This document shows positions 42,185-52,516 of a stretch of 64,000 nt of DNA, piece after piece. Made by a program: the position numbers and the translations under genes. The DNA is taken from contig CP073215.1 in NCBI GenBank assembly GCA_020342235.1, forward strand, positions 558,001 to 622,000. Reading direction: 5' to 3'. Each line of letters starts with the position of its first letter. The stretch's first letter is position 1. Source of the DNA: Saccharomycopsis phalli (lineage: Eukaryota; Ascomycota; Saccharomycetes; Ascoideales; Saccharomycopsidaceae). The notes below the pieces were generated by a model. It was not told where the DNA came from, did no database searches, and was given only the letters and a program-made list of their open reading frames with translations.

Positions 42185-43891
42185 ATGAACGAGCAATTTG
42201 GCAGCTACCCAGAGAAAAAGGGACAAAAGAGGAAATATGGTGTTTGTGAGGGATGTGGTAAACGAGGATGGCACACGATCAAACAATGTACTGTTGCCAA
42301 AGAAAAGGCGGAAAATGAATCCAGATCCAGTCTAGGAGTCTTGGATACCAAACAAGACAGCATGAAGATCTCCAAGCGTGCTTTTATTCGAGTGTCACAG
42401 TTGGAAAACATGGACCCATCCGTGATGCTTTATGATGCTACGGGCGATGTTACGTTTACTACGTTCAAAGACATGCTTACGGATATCCAGGATGAAACTA
42501 TTTATTGCGAAACACGGGGAGACGAAATGTTGCGTCTAACTGGCCCTGGAAATATTACAATACCTTTTGGAGGTCTGTTGATTACACTCAAGGGATACTA
42601 CTTGGATCGAAACGATGTGGGGAAGGATCTCTCGGTTGTTTCTTTTCAAGGCGTGCCTAGTCAACGTGTGTCTATTTCTAACCTGCTGTACAACGAGGTT
42701 GAAATCACATATGATGGAAAATCCACTCGAATAGTCGCTGACCACAATCGATTGCTTTATTTCAAGCTCGACAAGAAACCTACACCAGCAGCTTTTAAAT
42801 TGGAAAGAGGTCTGGATCCCTTTGCGCTTTCGCGAACAGAAAACGAGCTCCTACAAGATTTCAAAAGGAAGTACCAGCGCGATCTAAATGAAGAAGTGAT
42901 GAAATTGGGTCTCGGGCTGTCATCCAACGACGAGGCAAGTGTTCCGGGGCATACTTTGTATTCTGCCATGCTTTTGTATAATAATAATACTGTGTTGTTA
43001 ATGGTCGATGGATACAGCAAAATGGTCGATGCTGTTTTGATTCCATACCAAAAAGCGGCCGAGCTGATTGCTGAACGAGTCTTGATGAATGGCTACAAGC
43101 ATTTCGTTACTTACAAGGAACTGCCATTTGATACTGAGAGTTTTGTGGAATTTCTTGCAAAGAATCATATTGAAAGACTGAAACGCACTCGCGACTGTGA
43201 TGAAACTATGAATGAATGTGTGACTATGATGCAAAACCAGTTAAAGAAAACCGAACAAAGTTTAAGAAACAGAAGCAATGGTGGGAATTGGGACATTCTG
43301 GACAAGGAATTTACTCAACATTACTTTCAAGAACTTTTGAGCCACATCACTTACCAGTATAATAGACAACCGCGACTGTCAGATGGGATCATTCCATTAC
43401 AACGGCACTATGGAGAAAATATAGTTAAGACCATAGACGAACGGGCATTTCACGATTTTGGGTCCCTAGTATATTACAGCACGGAATATGATAGGTTCAT
43501 GTTACCAAGATACCCCGAAGAGGCTGGACGGTTCTTGGGCTGTTGGAAGGAACATTTAGATTTTATTATTGAAGATGTGTCAACAGGATTTCGCGAAACT
43601 ACGTATAATGTTCGATTTGATAAGGTTAAAAGTATACCATCAATGCATGGTTTACCAGACGGCAGAAAAAACCTTAGTAATGAGGCAAGGCTTCAGCCTA
43701 GACTGGGTAGCTGGGTGACACAGGGACCCCTGAGTGACGATGAACCGGAGTTTCATTATGGTGCAGAAAAAGAACCCTATTATCAGGTAATTGATCCATG
43801 TGAGTCTGATTTCAGCATAATACTTGATTTGTTGATACCTGTTGCACAACATCTCTCCTACAATCGTGAAGAGACTATTAAAAAGCCATGA
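42185..43891 (+). mobile_element. Ty1/copia-derived relic (gag-end, protease-like and integrase-like parts)
   Basis: A 568-codon open frame with the part order of a copia-group (Pseudoviridae) element. It has a Gag-type zinc knuckle near the start (VCEGCGKRGWHTIKQC), a protease-like segment (GPGNITIPFGG region), an integrase-core-like segment (LLMVDGYSKMVDAVLIPY) and an integrase C-terminal part typical of copia (ITYQYNRQPRLSDGIIP, then DFGSLVYY and AGRFLGCW). Reverse transcriptase and RNase H are not present and no LTR pair was recognised, so the element is broken and partial. The frame itself is long and uninterrupted, so it is either fairly young or kept by the host as a captured gene. Treated here as a fossil. 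Confidence 0.75.
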
Positions 43892-44699
43892 AATGAGTGA
43901 AATCAATTATACAGGAATGGAAATGATGCACTACTTGGTAGACATTGTAATGTTGGAAGGTGACTCATGAAATAATGAGAAGCGTGTGAGAAAGAGATAC
44001 TTTCACATCAAGTGTATGAACCTGGCAGTTTATCTATTGGTACTGGATAGATGAGAAGAGTTATGCCTACGTGAGCCAATTAGTGTTGAGAGAGGACCAA
44101 TTTGTTGTGATGGATAGTTTTTTATTCAAGCTGATGTATAGACGAAATCATTCTCAAGGCAGATATTCCAATTGATGAAGACGAAATTGTTCTCAAGGCA
44201 GATACTCAATTGGTAAAGACTAATTACCCAACTGGTTTTCAATTAAACAAGTTGTAGTTTATTCGACAAAGGAACAAGACTATCATGATTATTTAATTTA
44301 CGCCATCTATAATGATTTGTCAATACATGAGCCTGAACACAACCATTTTCGAGCACTGTTTCAAATAAAGGATATTTAAACAGTGTAGATGTAAATTTCA
44401 GCCAAACCTGGGAATTATTGGAATGCATTTATGAATACTTGGCGGATATTACGAGGTTTGTAGTTTAACATGTGGCCATGTCAGTGAATTCTTTTCTGCC
44501 AAAGGGTTGGCGATTGTGACTACCCGACTACCTATATGACGTGACTTTTGGCTGTATAATCATTTCCAAAGATGTTGTAAGATCAAGCTTATCCAGTTTT
44601 CCTTGGAATGTGGCGATGATTCTGTAATTTAGTCCATGGCCATTTACAAATTTGGCCATTTCCTCGGGAAACGACTGAAATAGTGACACGAGTTACAGA
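43892..44699. other. Intergenic region 3' of the copia relic
   Basis: No gene was recognised. A GACGAAATTGTTCTCAAGGC phrase occurs twice (about 44140-44200). The rest is AT-rich. Confidence 0.45.
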
Positions 44700-44846
44700 T
44701 AATAATAATAATAATATTTATCTAAGGCTATAGCTATACTAGGCTCTCAGAGGAGATTTATACTGCGCCGTCTGACTAAGGACGGTGTTGTTATGTTGTT
44801 GTCAAAAGAAAACTCTACGACAGAGATAAACTTTTGACTAGAGCTT
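44700..44846 (-). mobile_element. LINE-like 3' end with short ATT tail, copy at 44.7 kb
   Basis: On the minus strand: GTCAAAAGTTTATCTCTGTC, then GAGTTTTCTTTTGACA, the hairpin region CCGTCCTTAGTCAGACGG, AGTATAAATCTCCTCTGAGA, GCCTAGTATAGCTATAG, and a tail of about six ATT units. It is very close to the 57.3 kb copy over about 130 bp. Confidence 0.65.
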
Positions 44847-44889
44847 GTAAATATGTAAGGTAATGAGCATTGGAGGGGCAATGAACATG

Positions 44890-44985
44890 AGTTGGTAAAA
44901 TGAATGATATGGTAAAATGAATGATATAGTAAAATAAATGGACTTGGCTAGACCATTGCCTTGACAGAAGCTTGGGCTGGAATAG
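44890..44985 (-). repeat. Dispersed repeat R2, copy near 44.95 kb
   Basis: On the minus strand it reads CTTCTGTCAAGGCAATGGTC then TAGCCAAGTCCATTTATTT. This is near-identical over about 30 bp to the 12.2 kb copy. It lies 50-100 bp from the LINE-like copy. The remainder to 45298 holds nothing recognised. Confidence 0.5.
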
Positions 44986-45298
44986 TCGAGATGAAATCTC
45001 TGCATTACATCGACATAAAGAGGAATATAAATGGATTATTTGGAAAAGTTGGATGGTGGATTATCATATGGAGTCTTGCGACTACCTTGAGCCAGACCAT
45101 GTCTTGAGACTACGCATGGGCTAACATAACAAACATGTCTATTCCGTATATTCCAAAGAACCTATGTTTGGTCCAAAGAGCCTAGGCATGTTCCAAAGAA
45201 CCACAAGGTTTTATTCCCATGTCACCATTGGTAAAGATTAGGCAATCTACCAAAATTCATTCTTTTATTCTCACCACACTTTTCCCATAATTTACTCT

Positions 45299-45381
45299 TT
45301 CTTCTCTTCTCTTCTCTCACTTCTCTCCTCTCTCCTCTCTCCTCTCTCCTCTCTCCTCTCTCCTCTCTCCTCTCTCCTCTC
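45299..45381. repeat. CTCTCCT minisatellite abutting the DID2 stop codon
   Basis: A 7-bp polypyrimidine unit repeats about ten times and ends immediately before the DID2 stop codon. On the DID2 transcript it reads as purine-rich AGGAGAG repeats at the very start of the 3' UTR. Confidence 0.95.
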
Positions 45382-46056
45382 CTAACTACGCAACGCTCGC
45401 AACCGCTCAGCCAACTTATCCTCCTTGGCCTCATCAACAGCTTGCTTCAACTGCGACTCATCCACCTTTGTTTCGTGCAAATTCTGGCGGAGCTCAAGCC
45501 CAGCTTCATCCGCCACTTTTCCCATGAGCAAATCGACTTCTTCCTGAGGCGTGGTCAAAGCAGTGGCGTTGTTGGTGGCGGCTTCGTAGTAGTTTGTGGT
45601 GGCGTCCAAATCTTCAAACTGGGACTCGAATTTTTCCATGACAAGGGATATTTTCTCGAGGTTCATGCTCTGGAGAGCCTTGTCCATGCCCTTGATGACG
45701 TTGGTCATGTTGCCGCTCACTTGCCGCATGGTGACTGCGGTTTGCACTCGGGAAGAAACTGCGTCGATTCTTGACGACAAGCGAAGAAGATTGAGCCGCT
45801 CGTGGGCCTTGCGGATTGCGTTCTGGGCGTATATCTGGGCAATGTCGTTGTTTCCCTGCTGCATTGCCTTCTTGATCTTCTGCTTCTCCTTCTGCTCCTC
45901 CTTGCCGGCCTTTTGCGCCTGCTTACTCAACTGCTTGGCAGTAAACTAAGTTAGTAAAGACATGGCCTGTTGGCACTACGTACTTTCAATTGGAATAACG
46001 ATTCTAATGTTAGTTTTTACTAGTTGTGTAGAGTACCCACTTTCTAAGCCGCTCAT
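45382..46056 (-). CDS. DID2: ESCRT-III subunit DID2/Vps46 (CHMP1), two tiny introns
   Basis: The long frame (45382-45945) lacks the family N-terminus. Two upstream mini-exons restore it. Exon 1 is 46041-46056 (16 nt), intron 1 is 46004-46040 (37 nt, GTGGGT ... AACTAAC, AG), exon 2 is 45984-46003 (20 nt), intron 2 is 45946-45983 (38 nt, GTACGT ... TACTAAC then TTAG), and exon 3 starts at 45945. The joined start MSGLEKSLFQLKFTAKQLSK aligns with yeast Did2 (GLENTLFQLKFT). The 199-residue product has the basic N-terminal half, SSRIDAVSSRVQTAVTMRQV, GMDKALQSMNLEKISLVMEK and FESQFEDLD. Its C-terminal MIM helix DKLAERLRALRS recruits Vps4. Did2 acts on endosomes in multivesicular body sorting by coupling ESCRT-III disassembly to Vps4. 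A CACGTG box lies at 46094-46099. Confidence 0.95.
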
Positions 46057-46111
46057 TGCACAGCGGCTACATTTGCAGTTGTTTTTATACGGTCACGTGT
46101 CATGCATTGGT

Positions 46112-47203
46112 CTAGATAAGGAGGAGGGCAGCAACAATGGCACCAGCAATTCCAGTGGATAATTTGGCAGCTTGTCCGACTGGAATGGTAGAAACTGTAG
46201 AAGAACTGCTGGATTCCGCAGCCAGTGCGGAACTAGACGATGCCTCTGTAGTTTCAGATGCCTTAGTCTCTGAAGACTCGGTGACTTGAGCTTCAATGGA
46301 TGGAGCTTCGGTAGATTCTACAGCTTTTGGAGCCTCGGTTGGAATGGACTCTAGCGTCGATGGCATGTGGGTAGTTTCCCCAGTAGGCTCAGATTCACCT
46401 TCAGAACCAGTAGGCTCAGATTCACCTTCAGAACCAGTAGGCTCAGATTCACCTTCAGAACCAGTAGGCTCAGATTCACCTTCAGAACCAGTTGGTTCGG
46501 ACTCACCTTCAGAACCAGTTGGTTCGGACTCACCTTCAGAACCAGTTGGTTCGGACGCTAATCCAGTTGGCTCGGACTCAGCAGACTTGGATCCAGTTGA
46601 CATAGACTTTGATTCAGTTGGCTCAGACTTGGATTCAGTTGGCTCAGACTTGGATCCAGTTGGCATAGCTTTGGATCCAGACTCAGACTCAGACCCAGAC
46701 TCAGACTCAGATCCAGCTGATTCAGACTCAGACCCAGACTCAGACTCAGATCCAGACTCAGACTCAGACCAAGATCCAGACTCAGATCCAGACTCAGACT
46801 CAGATCCAGTTGGCTTAGACTCAGCTCCCTTGGTCTTGGCTGGCTCCTCTGGCAATGGACAAAAAGTAGTATACTCAGTAGTCACAGCACTAATGGTCTT
46901 GGTGATTACAGAAACACCCGTAGTTATTGGAATCTTAGTACACGTCTTGGTACCACAACTAGTCACAGTCATCACCGTAGTGCGAACGTCAGACACCGTC
47001 ACCGTCGAAGCATTGTGCCCTTTAGCACCCATATGAATCTCAGAACCTTCCAAAGAAGCAGAGGCCGGCCAGTCAGACTCGCCGTCCATCATCCAGTTGG
47101 ACTCGTTGGCAGCCTGCATCTCAGACTTGGCAACAGTGTGGGCTTCAGAAGCCATGACAGCTGAGGAGGCAGATACAGCAAGAATAGTCGAAGAAAACTT
47201 CAT
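46112..47203 (-). CDS. GPI-anchored Ser/Glu-rich cell-wall protein (adhesin-like)
   Basis: From Met at 47203 (Met at 47224 is possible) the protein has 363 residues. It begins with the signal peptide MKFSSTILAVSASSAVMASE. A conserved wall-protein module follows (TVMTVTSCGTKTCTKIPITT, GVSVITKTISAVTTEYTTFC, then PLPEE); the TTGVxVxT...TEYTT(F/Y)CPL pattern is common in yeast flocculin-like proteins. The middle is acidic repeat: SESESGSE runs and then six 9-residue units close to SEPTGSEGE from a 27-bp coding minisatellite (about 46385-46560). The C-terminus has a Ser/Ala-rich stretch and a hydrophobic tail GIAGAIVAALLLI that fits a GPI-attachment signal. It is probably covalently linked to beta-glucan. 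It shares its module with the wall protein at 49734-52214. Confidence 0.85.
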   Translation of the reverse strand: MKFSSTILAVSASSAVMASEAHTVAKSEMQAANESNWMMDGESDWPASASLEGSEIHMGAKGHNASTVTVSDVRTTVMTVTSCGTKTCTKIPITTGVSVITKTISAVTTEYTTFCPLPEEPAKTKGAESKPTGSESESGSESGSWSESESGSESESGSESESAGSESESGSESESGSKAMPTGSKSEPTESKSEPTESKSMSTGSKSAESEPTGLASEPTGSEGESEPTGSEGESEPTGSEGESEPTGSEGESEPTGSEGESEPTGSEGESEPTGETTHMPSTLESIPTEAPKAVESTEAPSIEAQVTESSETKASETTEASSSSALAAESSSSSTVSTIPVGQAAKLSTGIAGAIVAALLLI

Positions 47204-47635
47204 GTTTTTGGTAATGATAAACATCTAGAATCCAATCTCTATTTATATTACCCAGGGGTTCTTCTCCACGAAAAAAGATCGCCTGGATGCGTGCCATACA
47301 AGGCATGGATAGTTTTTGATGCCTTACAGGGCTTTCCATGATACAAGACAAGGCACACTGTGCATACAAATTAATTCTCAAACGGCAAAATATCCATGTA
47401 ATTATACTCACAATGGTCGTAATCATATCCTTTTGTATCCCTCTGGTTTCCTTGCTTGGTTGTTTGCTGTATTTCATACTTCGCCCTGGAAGCACACCGT
47501 ACATGGTACCATGATCTTTGGCTCCAAGGAATTAGGGGTCAATAGGCATTAAAAAAAAAGCCACAGGGGTTGTATACTAGCGATTTTTTCTTGCTACATA
47601 AATTACTCAAATGAATACATTGGCTATACAGAGCA

Positions 47636-48010
47636 TCACACCTGGGGCTCTCGCTTCACAAACTCGGGAAGCATAGGATCAATTCTCACCAATCCATTGT
47701 CCAAAAACAAGTCAACGGACTTGACAAAATTAACCACAGCCTCGGGATGGTAGTTCTTGATTGTCAACACAGTAGGAGCAACGTATTCCCCTGGACCTTC
47801 AATGAGCTGTCCGACACCCTGGTACTGTTTGAGATGGTTGATGAGCCGTGAATGGATTTTCCGATCCGGAAACGCCGGCACAGTTTCCTCAGTTGGAATC
47901 TCATTAGGGGTTCCTTCTGCTGGAATATCTTGAGTTGGTTCTTGGCTCATGGTGGTAGTACTCGCAGCAATAGTTGGTTCAGTCTGGCCGAGAATTCTTC
48001 GAATAGGCAT
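47636..48010 (-). CDS. Small protein of unknown function
   Basis: A 124-codon ATG frame with real-looking composition. It has an N-terminus that could be a weak mitochondrial leader (MPIRRILGQTEPTIAASTTT) and an acidic Glu/Pro/Thr linker (about 22-46). An ordered C-terminal half follows: FPDRKIHSRLINHLKQYQGV, GQLIEGPGEYVAPTVLTIKN and YHPEAVVNFVKSVDLFLDNG. I recognise no family. It stands alone between the two wall-protein genes, transcribed like the first. It may be a lineage-restricted protein or a divergent member of a known small family. Confidence 0.5.
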   Translation of the reverse strand: MPIRRILGQTEPTIAASTTTMSQEPTQDIPAEGTPNEIPTEETVPAFPDRKIHSRLINHLKQYQGVGQLIEGPGEYVAPTVLTIKNYHPEAVVNFVKSVDLFLDNGLVRIDPMLPEFVKREPQV

Positions 48011-49733
48011 TTATTGTTTTGGTATTTTATGGAAAAAAGTGGATGGTGAAACCAGAGAATCTGGGCTATTTTTATATTGCAAATGAGCTTGTGAATCACA
48101 TTTGTTGATTATCACAAACACATTAGAGGAAGTCACAACGCAGTGTTGACGCTCACAAATACTAGCACACAATCAAGGTCAATCAAGTCAACCAAAGCAA
48201 ATCAAGGCCATGTTGAGACTCTTCAAGACTCGATATTTGATTGGAGTTTGCAAATGGCCTGATGAAAATTTACAACGACAGCCTTGACCGAATTACGAAA
48301 AAGCTACGAGTAGTAGTATTTAAAACTTCATGTTGGATAATCAACGCCATCCAATGAAGTTTAGCTGCAAGCCATGGGTATTGTGTGACTTTGTATAACT
48401 CTGTATTGCAAATGTAAAGTATGTTGGCTGCAAGTGTAAAGTACACTGTATGATGATTAGAAAAAGGCAAGATACAAGCATTATGACAAGATACAAACAG
48501 CCATGACAAGATACAAGCATCATGACAAGATACAAGCACAGTCTATTTATTACGCGATACAAGTACAGTCTATTTATCACATGATACTAGCAGTCTGGTG
48601 CCAAGTGCTTCAACGTGTCCAATAGCTGGCTACACGTGACATGTGACCTTCCCATTAATACTGGCAACCAAATGGCTGGAAAAATATTGGGTCCATTACA
48701 AGAAAAACTCAACTTGGATTGATCAAGGCATTGTAACAGCCCAAATGATCAAACATTGGCCGAGATTATCCACACATGTTGTGTGAAAGGGGCACGTGTA
48801 AATATTGGCCACGTCTATAATTAGACTTTGTACAAGAAAAGTCAGTGGTACCCATGGGGCTCATGACGTGAGATTTTCAATATGCTAATCTGAAATTCGA
48901 TATAAGCCCAAACAGGACGCGTTCGTATGATTTAGCTGGCATTTTGTCTTTAGTGACTGTAGGTGTTGCCGTTTCAGCTCCACAGGTATGCTGAAAGAGG
49001 AAATAGTGATGCATCTCTTAGACAATAAAGCAGGGTGCTCGGAGACAATTAGTGTCATAAAAGCAGTGATGTTTCAGGTAACTACATTTCCTAATGAGGA
49101 ATGTCACAGTATCCCTATGCTTTAGTACATGTATGATGAGACGAATAATTATTTGATGGCCAGAGAACATTCTGCATGTAAATAAATGACTTGCAATGGT
49201 GTAGAGTAGAATAGTGATAAAAGAAGATTGTATAGTAGAGAAAAGAATAGAAATGATGGGATAGACATGATATAGGATAAAATAAGCAAGCTAGACAACA
49301 AACGGATAAAATATATATTAATTTTGTCTTACAAGAAGCGAATATTAATTTGCTGAAACCGATTTGGTATTGAGAATCCATAAAACGCTCCTGTGTTGAA
49401 ACATGCATAGAAAAGCTGCCAGAAGACGGTGGAAATTTTGTGGAAATTTTGTACCGTTGCACGGAAACTCGTTTGACATAGTACCAATGATATTGGCACT
49501 CATGTTGAATTTGTAGTAATATAATCCAAGCCCATCACTAATTTAACCTTGATACCTCCTGGATATATCCTAGATTTGAAAATGTCTGCCACGAACCTTT
49601 TAAATTTTAGTCTATAATAATAACGACTTAGGGTCGGTACTAATGTATGGAGACGCAGCGACGTAAATGCTGCAGCACAGCTGGATTGGTATATATTACA
49701 ACGAGAATCTCAAACACGATTGCAAATTGTATA
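48011..49733. repeat. Long intergenic region with a 20-bp minisatellite (48467-48590)
   Basis: CATGACAAGATACAAGCA-type units repeat four times at 48467-48540, then a diverged pair GCGATACAAGTACAGTCTAT follows. The rest of the 1.7 kb holds no recognisable gene. CACGTG occurs at about 48633 and 48792. The length is typical of the regulatory regions before wall-adhesin genes such as the one starting at 49734, but no element was identified. Confidence 0.55.
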
Positions 49734-52214
49734 ATGTGGTCAGCATATTTTCTAGTGGCGTCGTTATTCGCCCAGTTTGTCTTGTCACAAACTGTTTTGT
49801 TGTACAAGACTGTCACCGTGACAACATGGACAGCTCCACTGACGACATACGCATACTTTGGGTGCACTGACGGATGTAAGGTGTATAAAGGAATGTTAAT
49901 GAGTGCTAGCTCGACATCCACCAGTTCGACATCCACCAGTTCGACATCCACCAGTTCGACATCCACCAGTTCGACATCCACCAGTTCGACTTCAACTACT
50001 AGTTCAACTTCTACCAGCTCAACTTCTACCAGCTCAACTTCTACCAGCTCAACTTCTACCAGCTCAACTTCAAGTACCAGCTCGACTTCAAGTACTAGCT
50101 CGACTTCTACCACCAGCTCAACTTCAAGCTCGAGTAGCTCAAGTACCGACTCTTCAAGCACTACTACTGGAACTTCAAGCTCAAGCACTACTACTGGAAC
50201 ATCAAGCTCAAGCACCGACTCTTCAAGTACTACTGGAACTTCAAGTTCAAGCACCGACTCTTCAAGTTCAAGTACCGGAACTTCAAGCACTGACTCTTCA
50301 AGTACTACTACTGGAACATCAAGCTCAAGCACCGACTCTTCAAGTACTACTGGAACTTCAAGTTCAAGCACCGACTCTTCAAGTTCAATTACCGGAACTT
50401 CAAGCACTGACTCTTCAAGTACTACTACTGGAACTTCAAGTACCGAATCTTCAAGCTCAAGCACTGACTCTTCAAGTACTACTACCGGAACTTCAAGTAC
50501 TACTACTGGAACTTCAAGTTCAAGCACTGACTCTTCAAGCTCAAGCACTGACTCTTCAAGCACTACTACCGGAGTCTCAAGCACTGAATCTTCAAGCTCA
50601 AGCACCGGAACTTCTAGCACCGGAACTTCTAGCACCGGAACCTCTAGTTCAAGTACTGGAAGCTCAAGCACTGACTCTTTAAACACAAGCTCTGACATTT
50701 CAAGTACTAGTACTGGAACTTCAAGCTCAAGCACCAGCTCTGACTCAAGCACCAGCTCTGAAACTTCTTTCTCTTCCAACCCTAACTCCAGCAGTTCTAC
50801 CTCGTCAGGCGCACCTGGTGAATCCAGTTCTGCCCCATCCACTCAAACCACAACTGCAACTTACGAAACAGTCCAATGCGAACAAGACAAATGCTCGACA
50901 GTGCAAACATCTGGCCCAGCAATTCCTGTGGTGCAAACCAGTACATTTACAACAGTCTCTGACGGCCAAACGATTGTTTCGTCCTCGCTTGTTACGTCCT
51001 TCTCTCCAGTGTCAACTAGTCCAACTCCAGATCCAACTACATCCCCAGAGACCCTGAGACGGAGCCATTCTCACGGATATGCCACCACTCTGGTCGCATC
51101 TTCTACTGTGAGTGAATCCACCAGCACAATGGACAATATCTCCACCACCGTGGTGAGTATCGAGTCGTGTGATGCAGGGAAATGTTCGTCAGTTCCAGTG
51201 ACCACCGGGGTTAGTGTAGTCACTGTTACTTCAAGCGGTGTTGTCACGGAATACACTACTTATTGTCCATTGACTGCTTCCGAGGCTTCAACTCTGCAAA
51301 GTGTAACATCTTCTGAAGCTTCAACTCTGCAAAGTGTGACATCTTCTGAAGCTTCAACTCTGCAAAGTGTGACATCTTCTGAAGCTCCGTCAAGTGCTCA
51401 GAGCTCCAGCATCACAACTGGAGTCACTGTAGTCACTGTGACTTCAAGTGGAATTGTTACTGAATACACCACCTTCTGTCCATTGACTGAGGGCGGATCG
51501 ACCACTGTGATTCCAACCGAGGCTGCTCAATCAGAGACAAAGACACTGATTTCCGAATCTTCAGAGACTCTTACCGTTTCGAGTGCAAGTACTTCTGTTG
51601 TCGCTCCAAATGACTCTTTGACCCAATCATCCACTCCAGTTTCCTCTCCAAATGACTCTTTGACCCAATCGTCAACCCCAGTTTCCTCTCAAGTCTCAAC
51701 TTCATCACCAGTCTCTACTAACACATCTGAATCAGCAGTTTCAGAAACTACTCCTCAACCAAATCCACAAACCACTTTGGTATCAACTACTTCTGGACCA
51801 GTTACCCCAGCTAGTGCTTTACAAGAGTCATCTAGTCCATCTAGTGCTGCACAAGAGTCATCTAGTCCATCTAGTGCTGCACAAGAGTCATCTAGTGCTT
51901 CATCTACTCCATCTAGTGATTCAAATCCATCCAATTCAATTCAAACACCAGCACCAACTACTACTGCACATGCCTTGGAAGTTAACCCAGCCAACGCCCC
52001 AACAAATGCTCCGTTGGCTCCAGCTAACCCAACTTTGGCGGCAGCCGATACCACATTTTCTGCTTCTTCTTCAATTTCTTCTCCTTCTTCCAGTCCTGCT
52101 GGCCCAGGCCCATCGACATTTAGTTCTACTATAATGCAAGCAAATGGCTCGTCCAAGATCCACGCAAGTTTCGTGGCAGTGCTACTCGCATTGTGCCCAT
52201 TTATTCTTCTTTAA
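49734..52214 (+). CDS. GPI-anchored mucin-like cell-wall adhesin
   Basis: The ATG at 49734 gives 826 residues beginning [19 protein letters not shown], a clear signal peptide; the frame is open further upstream. A short Cys-containing module ([17 protein letters not shown]) precedes a Ser/Thr tract of about 290 residues (genomic 49905-50790). The tract is built from SSTST and [14 protein letters not shown] units, presumably a heavily O-mannosylated stalk. After it come three copies of a wall-protein module: [39 protein letters not shown] plus [11 protein letters not shown]; and [20 protein letters not shown] plus FCPLT. More Ser/Thr/Pro sequence follows with repeats (SSPSSAAQE). The C-terminus [19 protein letters not shown] fits a GPI signal. 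The role is probably adhesion or flocculation at the cell surface. The Ser/Thr repeats are likely to vary in length between strains. Confidence 0.88.
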   Translation: MWSAYFLVASLFAQFVLSQTVLLYKTVTVTTWTAPLTTYAYFGCTDGCKVYKGMLMSASSTSTSSTSTSSTSTSSTSTSSTSTSSTSTTSSTSTSSTSTSSTSTSSTSTSSTSSTSSTSSTSSTSTTSSTSSSSSSSTDSSSTTTGTSSSSTTTGTSSSSTDSSSTTGTSSSSTDSSSSSTGTSSTDSSSTTTGTSSSSTDSSSTTGTSSSSTDSSSSITGTSSTDSSSTTTGTSSTESSSSSTDSSSTTTGTSSTTTGTSSSSTDSSSSSTDSSSTTTGVSSTESSSSSTGTSSTGTSSTGTSSSSTGSSSTDSLNTSSDISSTSTGTSSSSTSSDSSTSSETSFSSNPNSSSSTSSGAPGESSSAPSTQTTTATYETVQCEQDKCSTVQTSGPAIPVVQTSTFTTVSDGQTIVSSSLVTSFSPVSTSPTPDPTTSPETLRRSHSHGYATTLVASSTVSESTSTMDNISTTVVSIESCDAGKCSSVPVTTGVSVVTVTSSGVVTEYTTYCPLTASEASTLQSVTSSEASTLQSVTSSEASTLQSVTSSEAPSSAQSSSITTGVTVVTVTSSGIVTEYTTFCPLTEGGSTTVIPTEAAQSETKTLISESSETLTVSSASTSVVAPNDSLTQSSTPVSSPNDSLTQSSTPVSSQVSTSSPVSTNTSESAVSETTPQPNPQTTLVSTTSGPVTPASALQESSSPSSAAQESSSPSSAAQESSSASSTPSSDSNPSNSIQTPAPTTTAHALEVNPANAPTNAPLAPANPTLAAADTTFSASSSISSPSSSPAGPGPSTFSSTIMQANGSSKIHASFVAVLLALCPFILL

Positions 52215-52358
52215 TCATATACAATTTATTTAGTGGTCATATACAAGTGTTTATACCTGTAGCAAGATGTAATTTAATTTACGCAATTTACAGTTGGTGG
52301 TGGCACTAGCATTGGGCTACATGGTAATTGTGACGGTGTAATATTAAATGTCATTGGT

Positions 52359-52485
52359 AATTATTCGAGTAGATATTGATATTATTCGAGTAGATATTGA
52401 TATCATTCGAGTAGATATTGATATCATTCGAGTAGACATTGGTACCATTCGAGTAGACATTGGTATCATTCGAGTAGACATTGAT
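52359..52485. repeat. Minisatellite, 21-bp unit, six copies
   Basis: ATTCGAGTAGATATTGATAT and later ATTCGAGTAGACATTGGTAT variants are repeated between the convergent adhesin and J-protein genes. Confidence 0.95.
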
Positions 52486-52516
52486 TACTCCACATTGCCA
52501 TCATTATCATTAATCA

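Noticed and set aside
49640-50842. 400-codon minus-strand ORF rich in Glu/Val/Leu
   Set aside because: It is the antisense shadow of the Ser/Thr repeat of the adhesin gene; its composition follows from the repeat.
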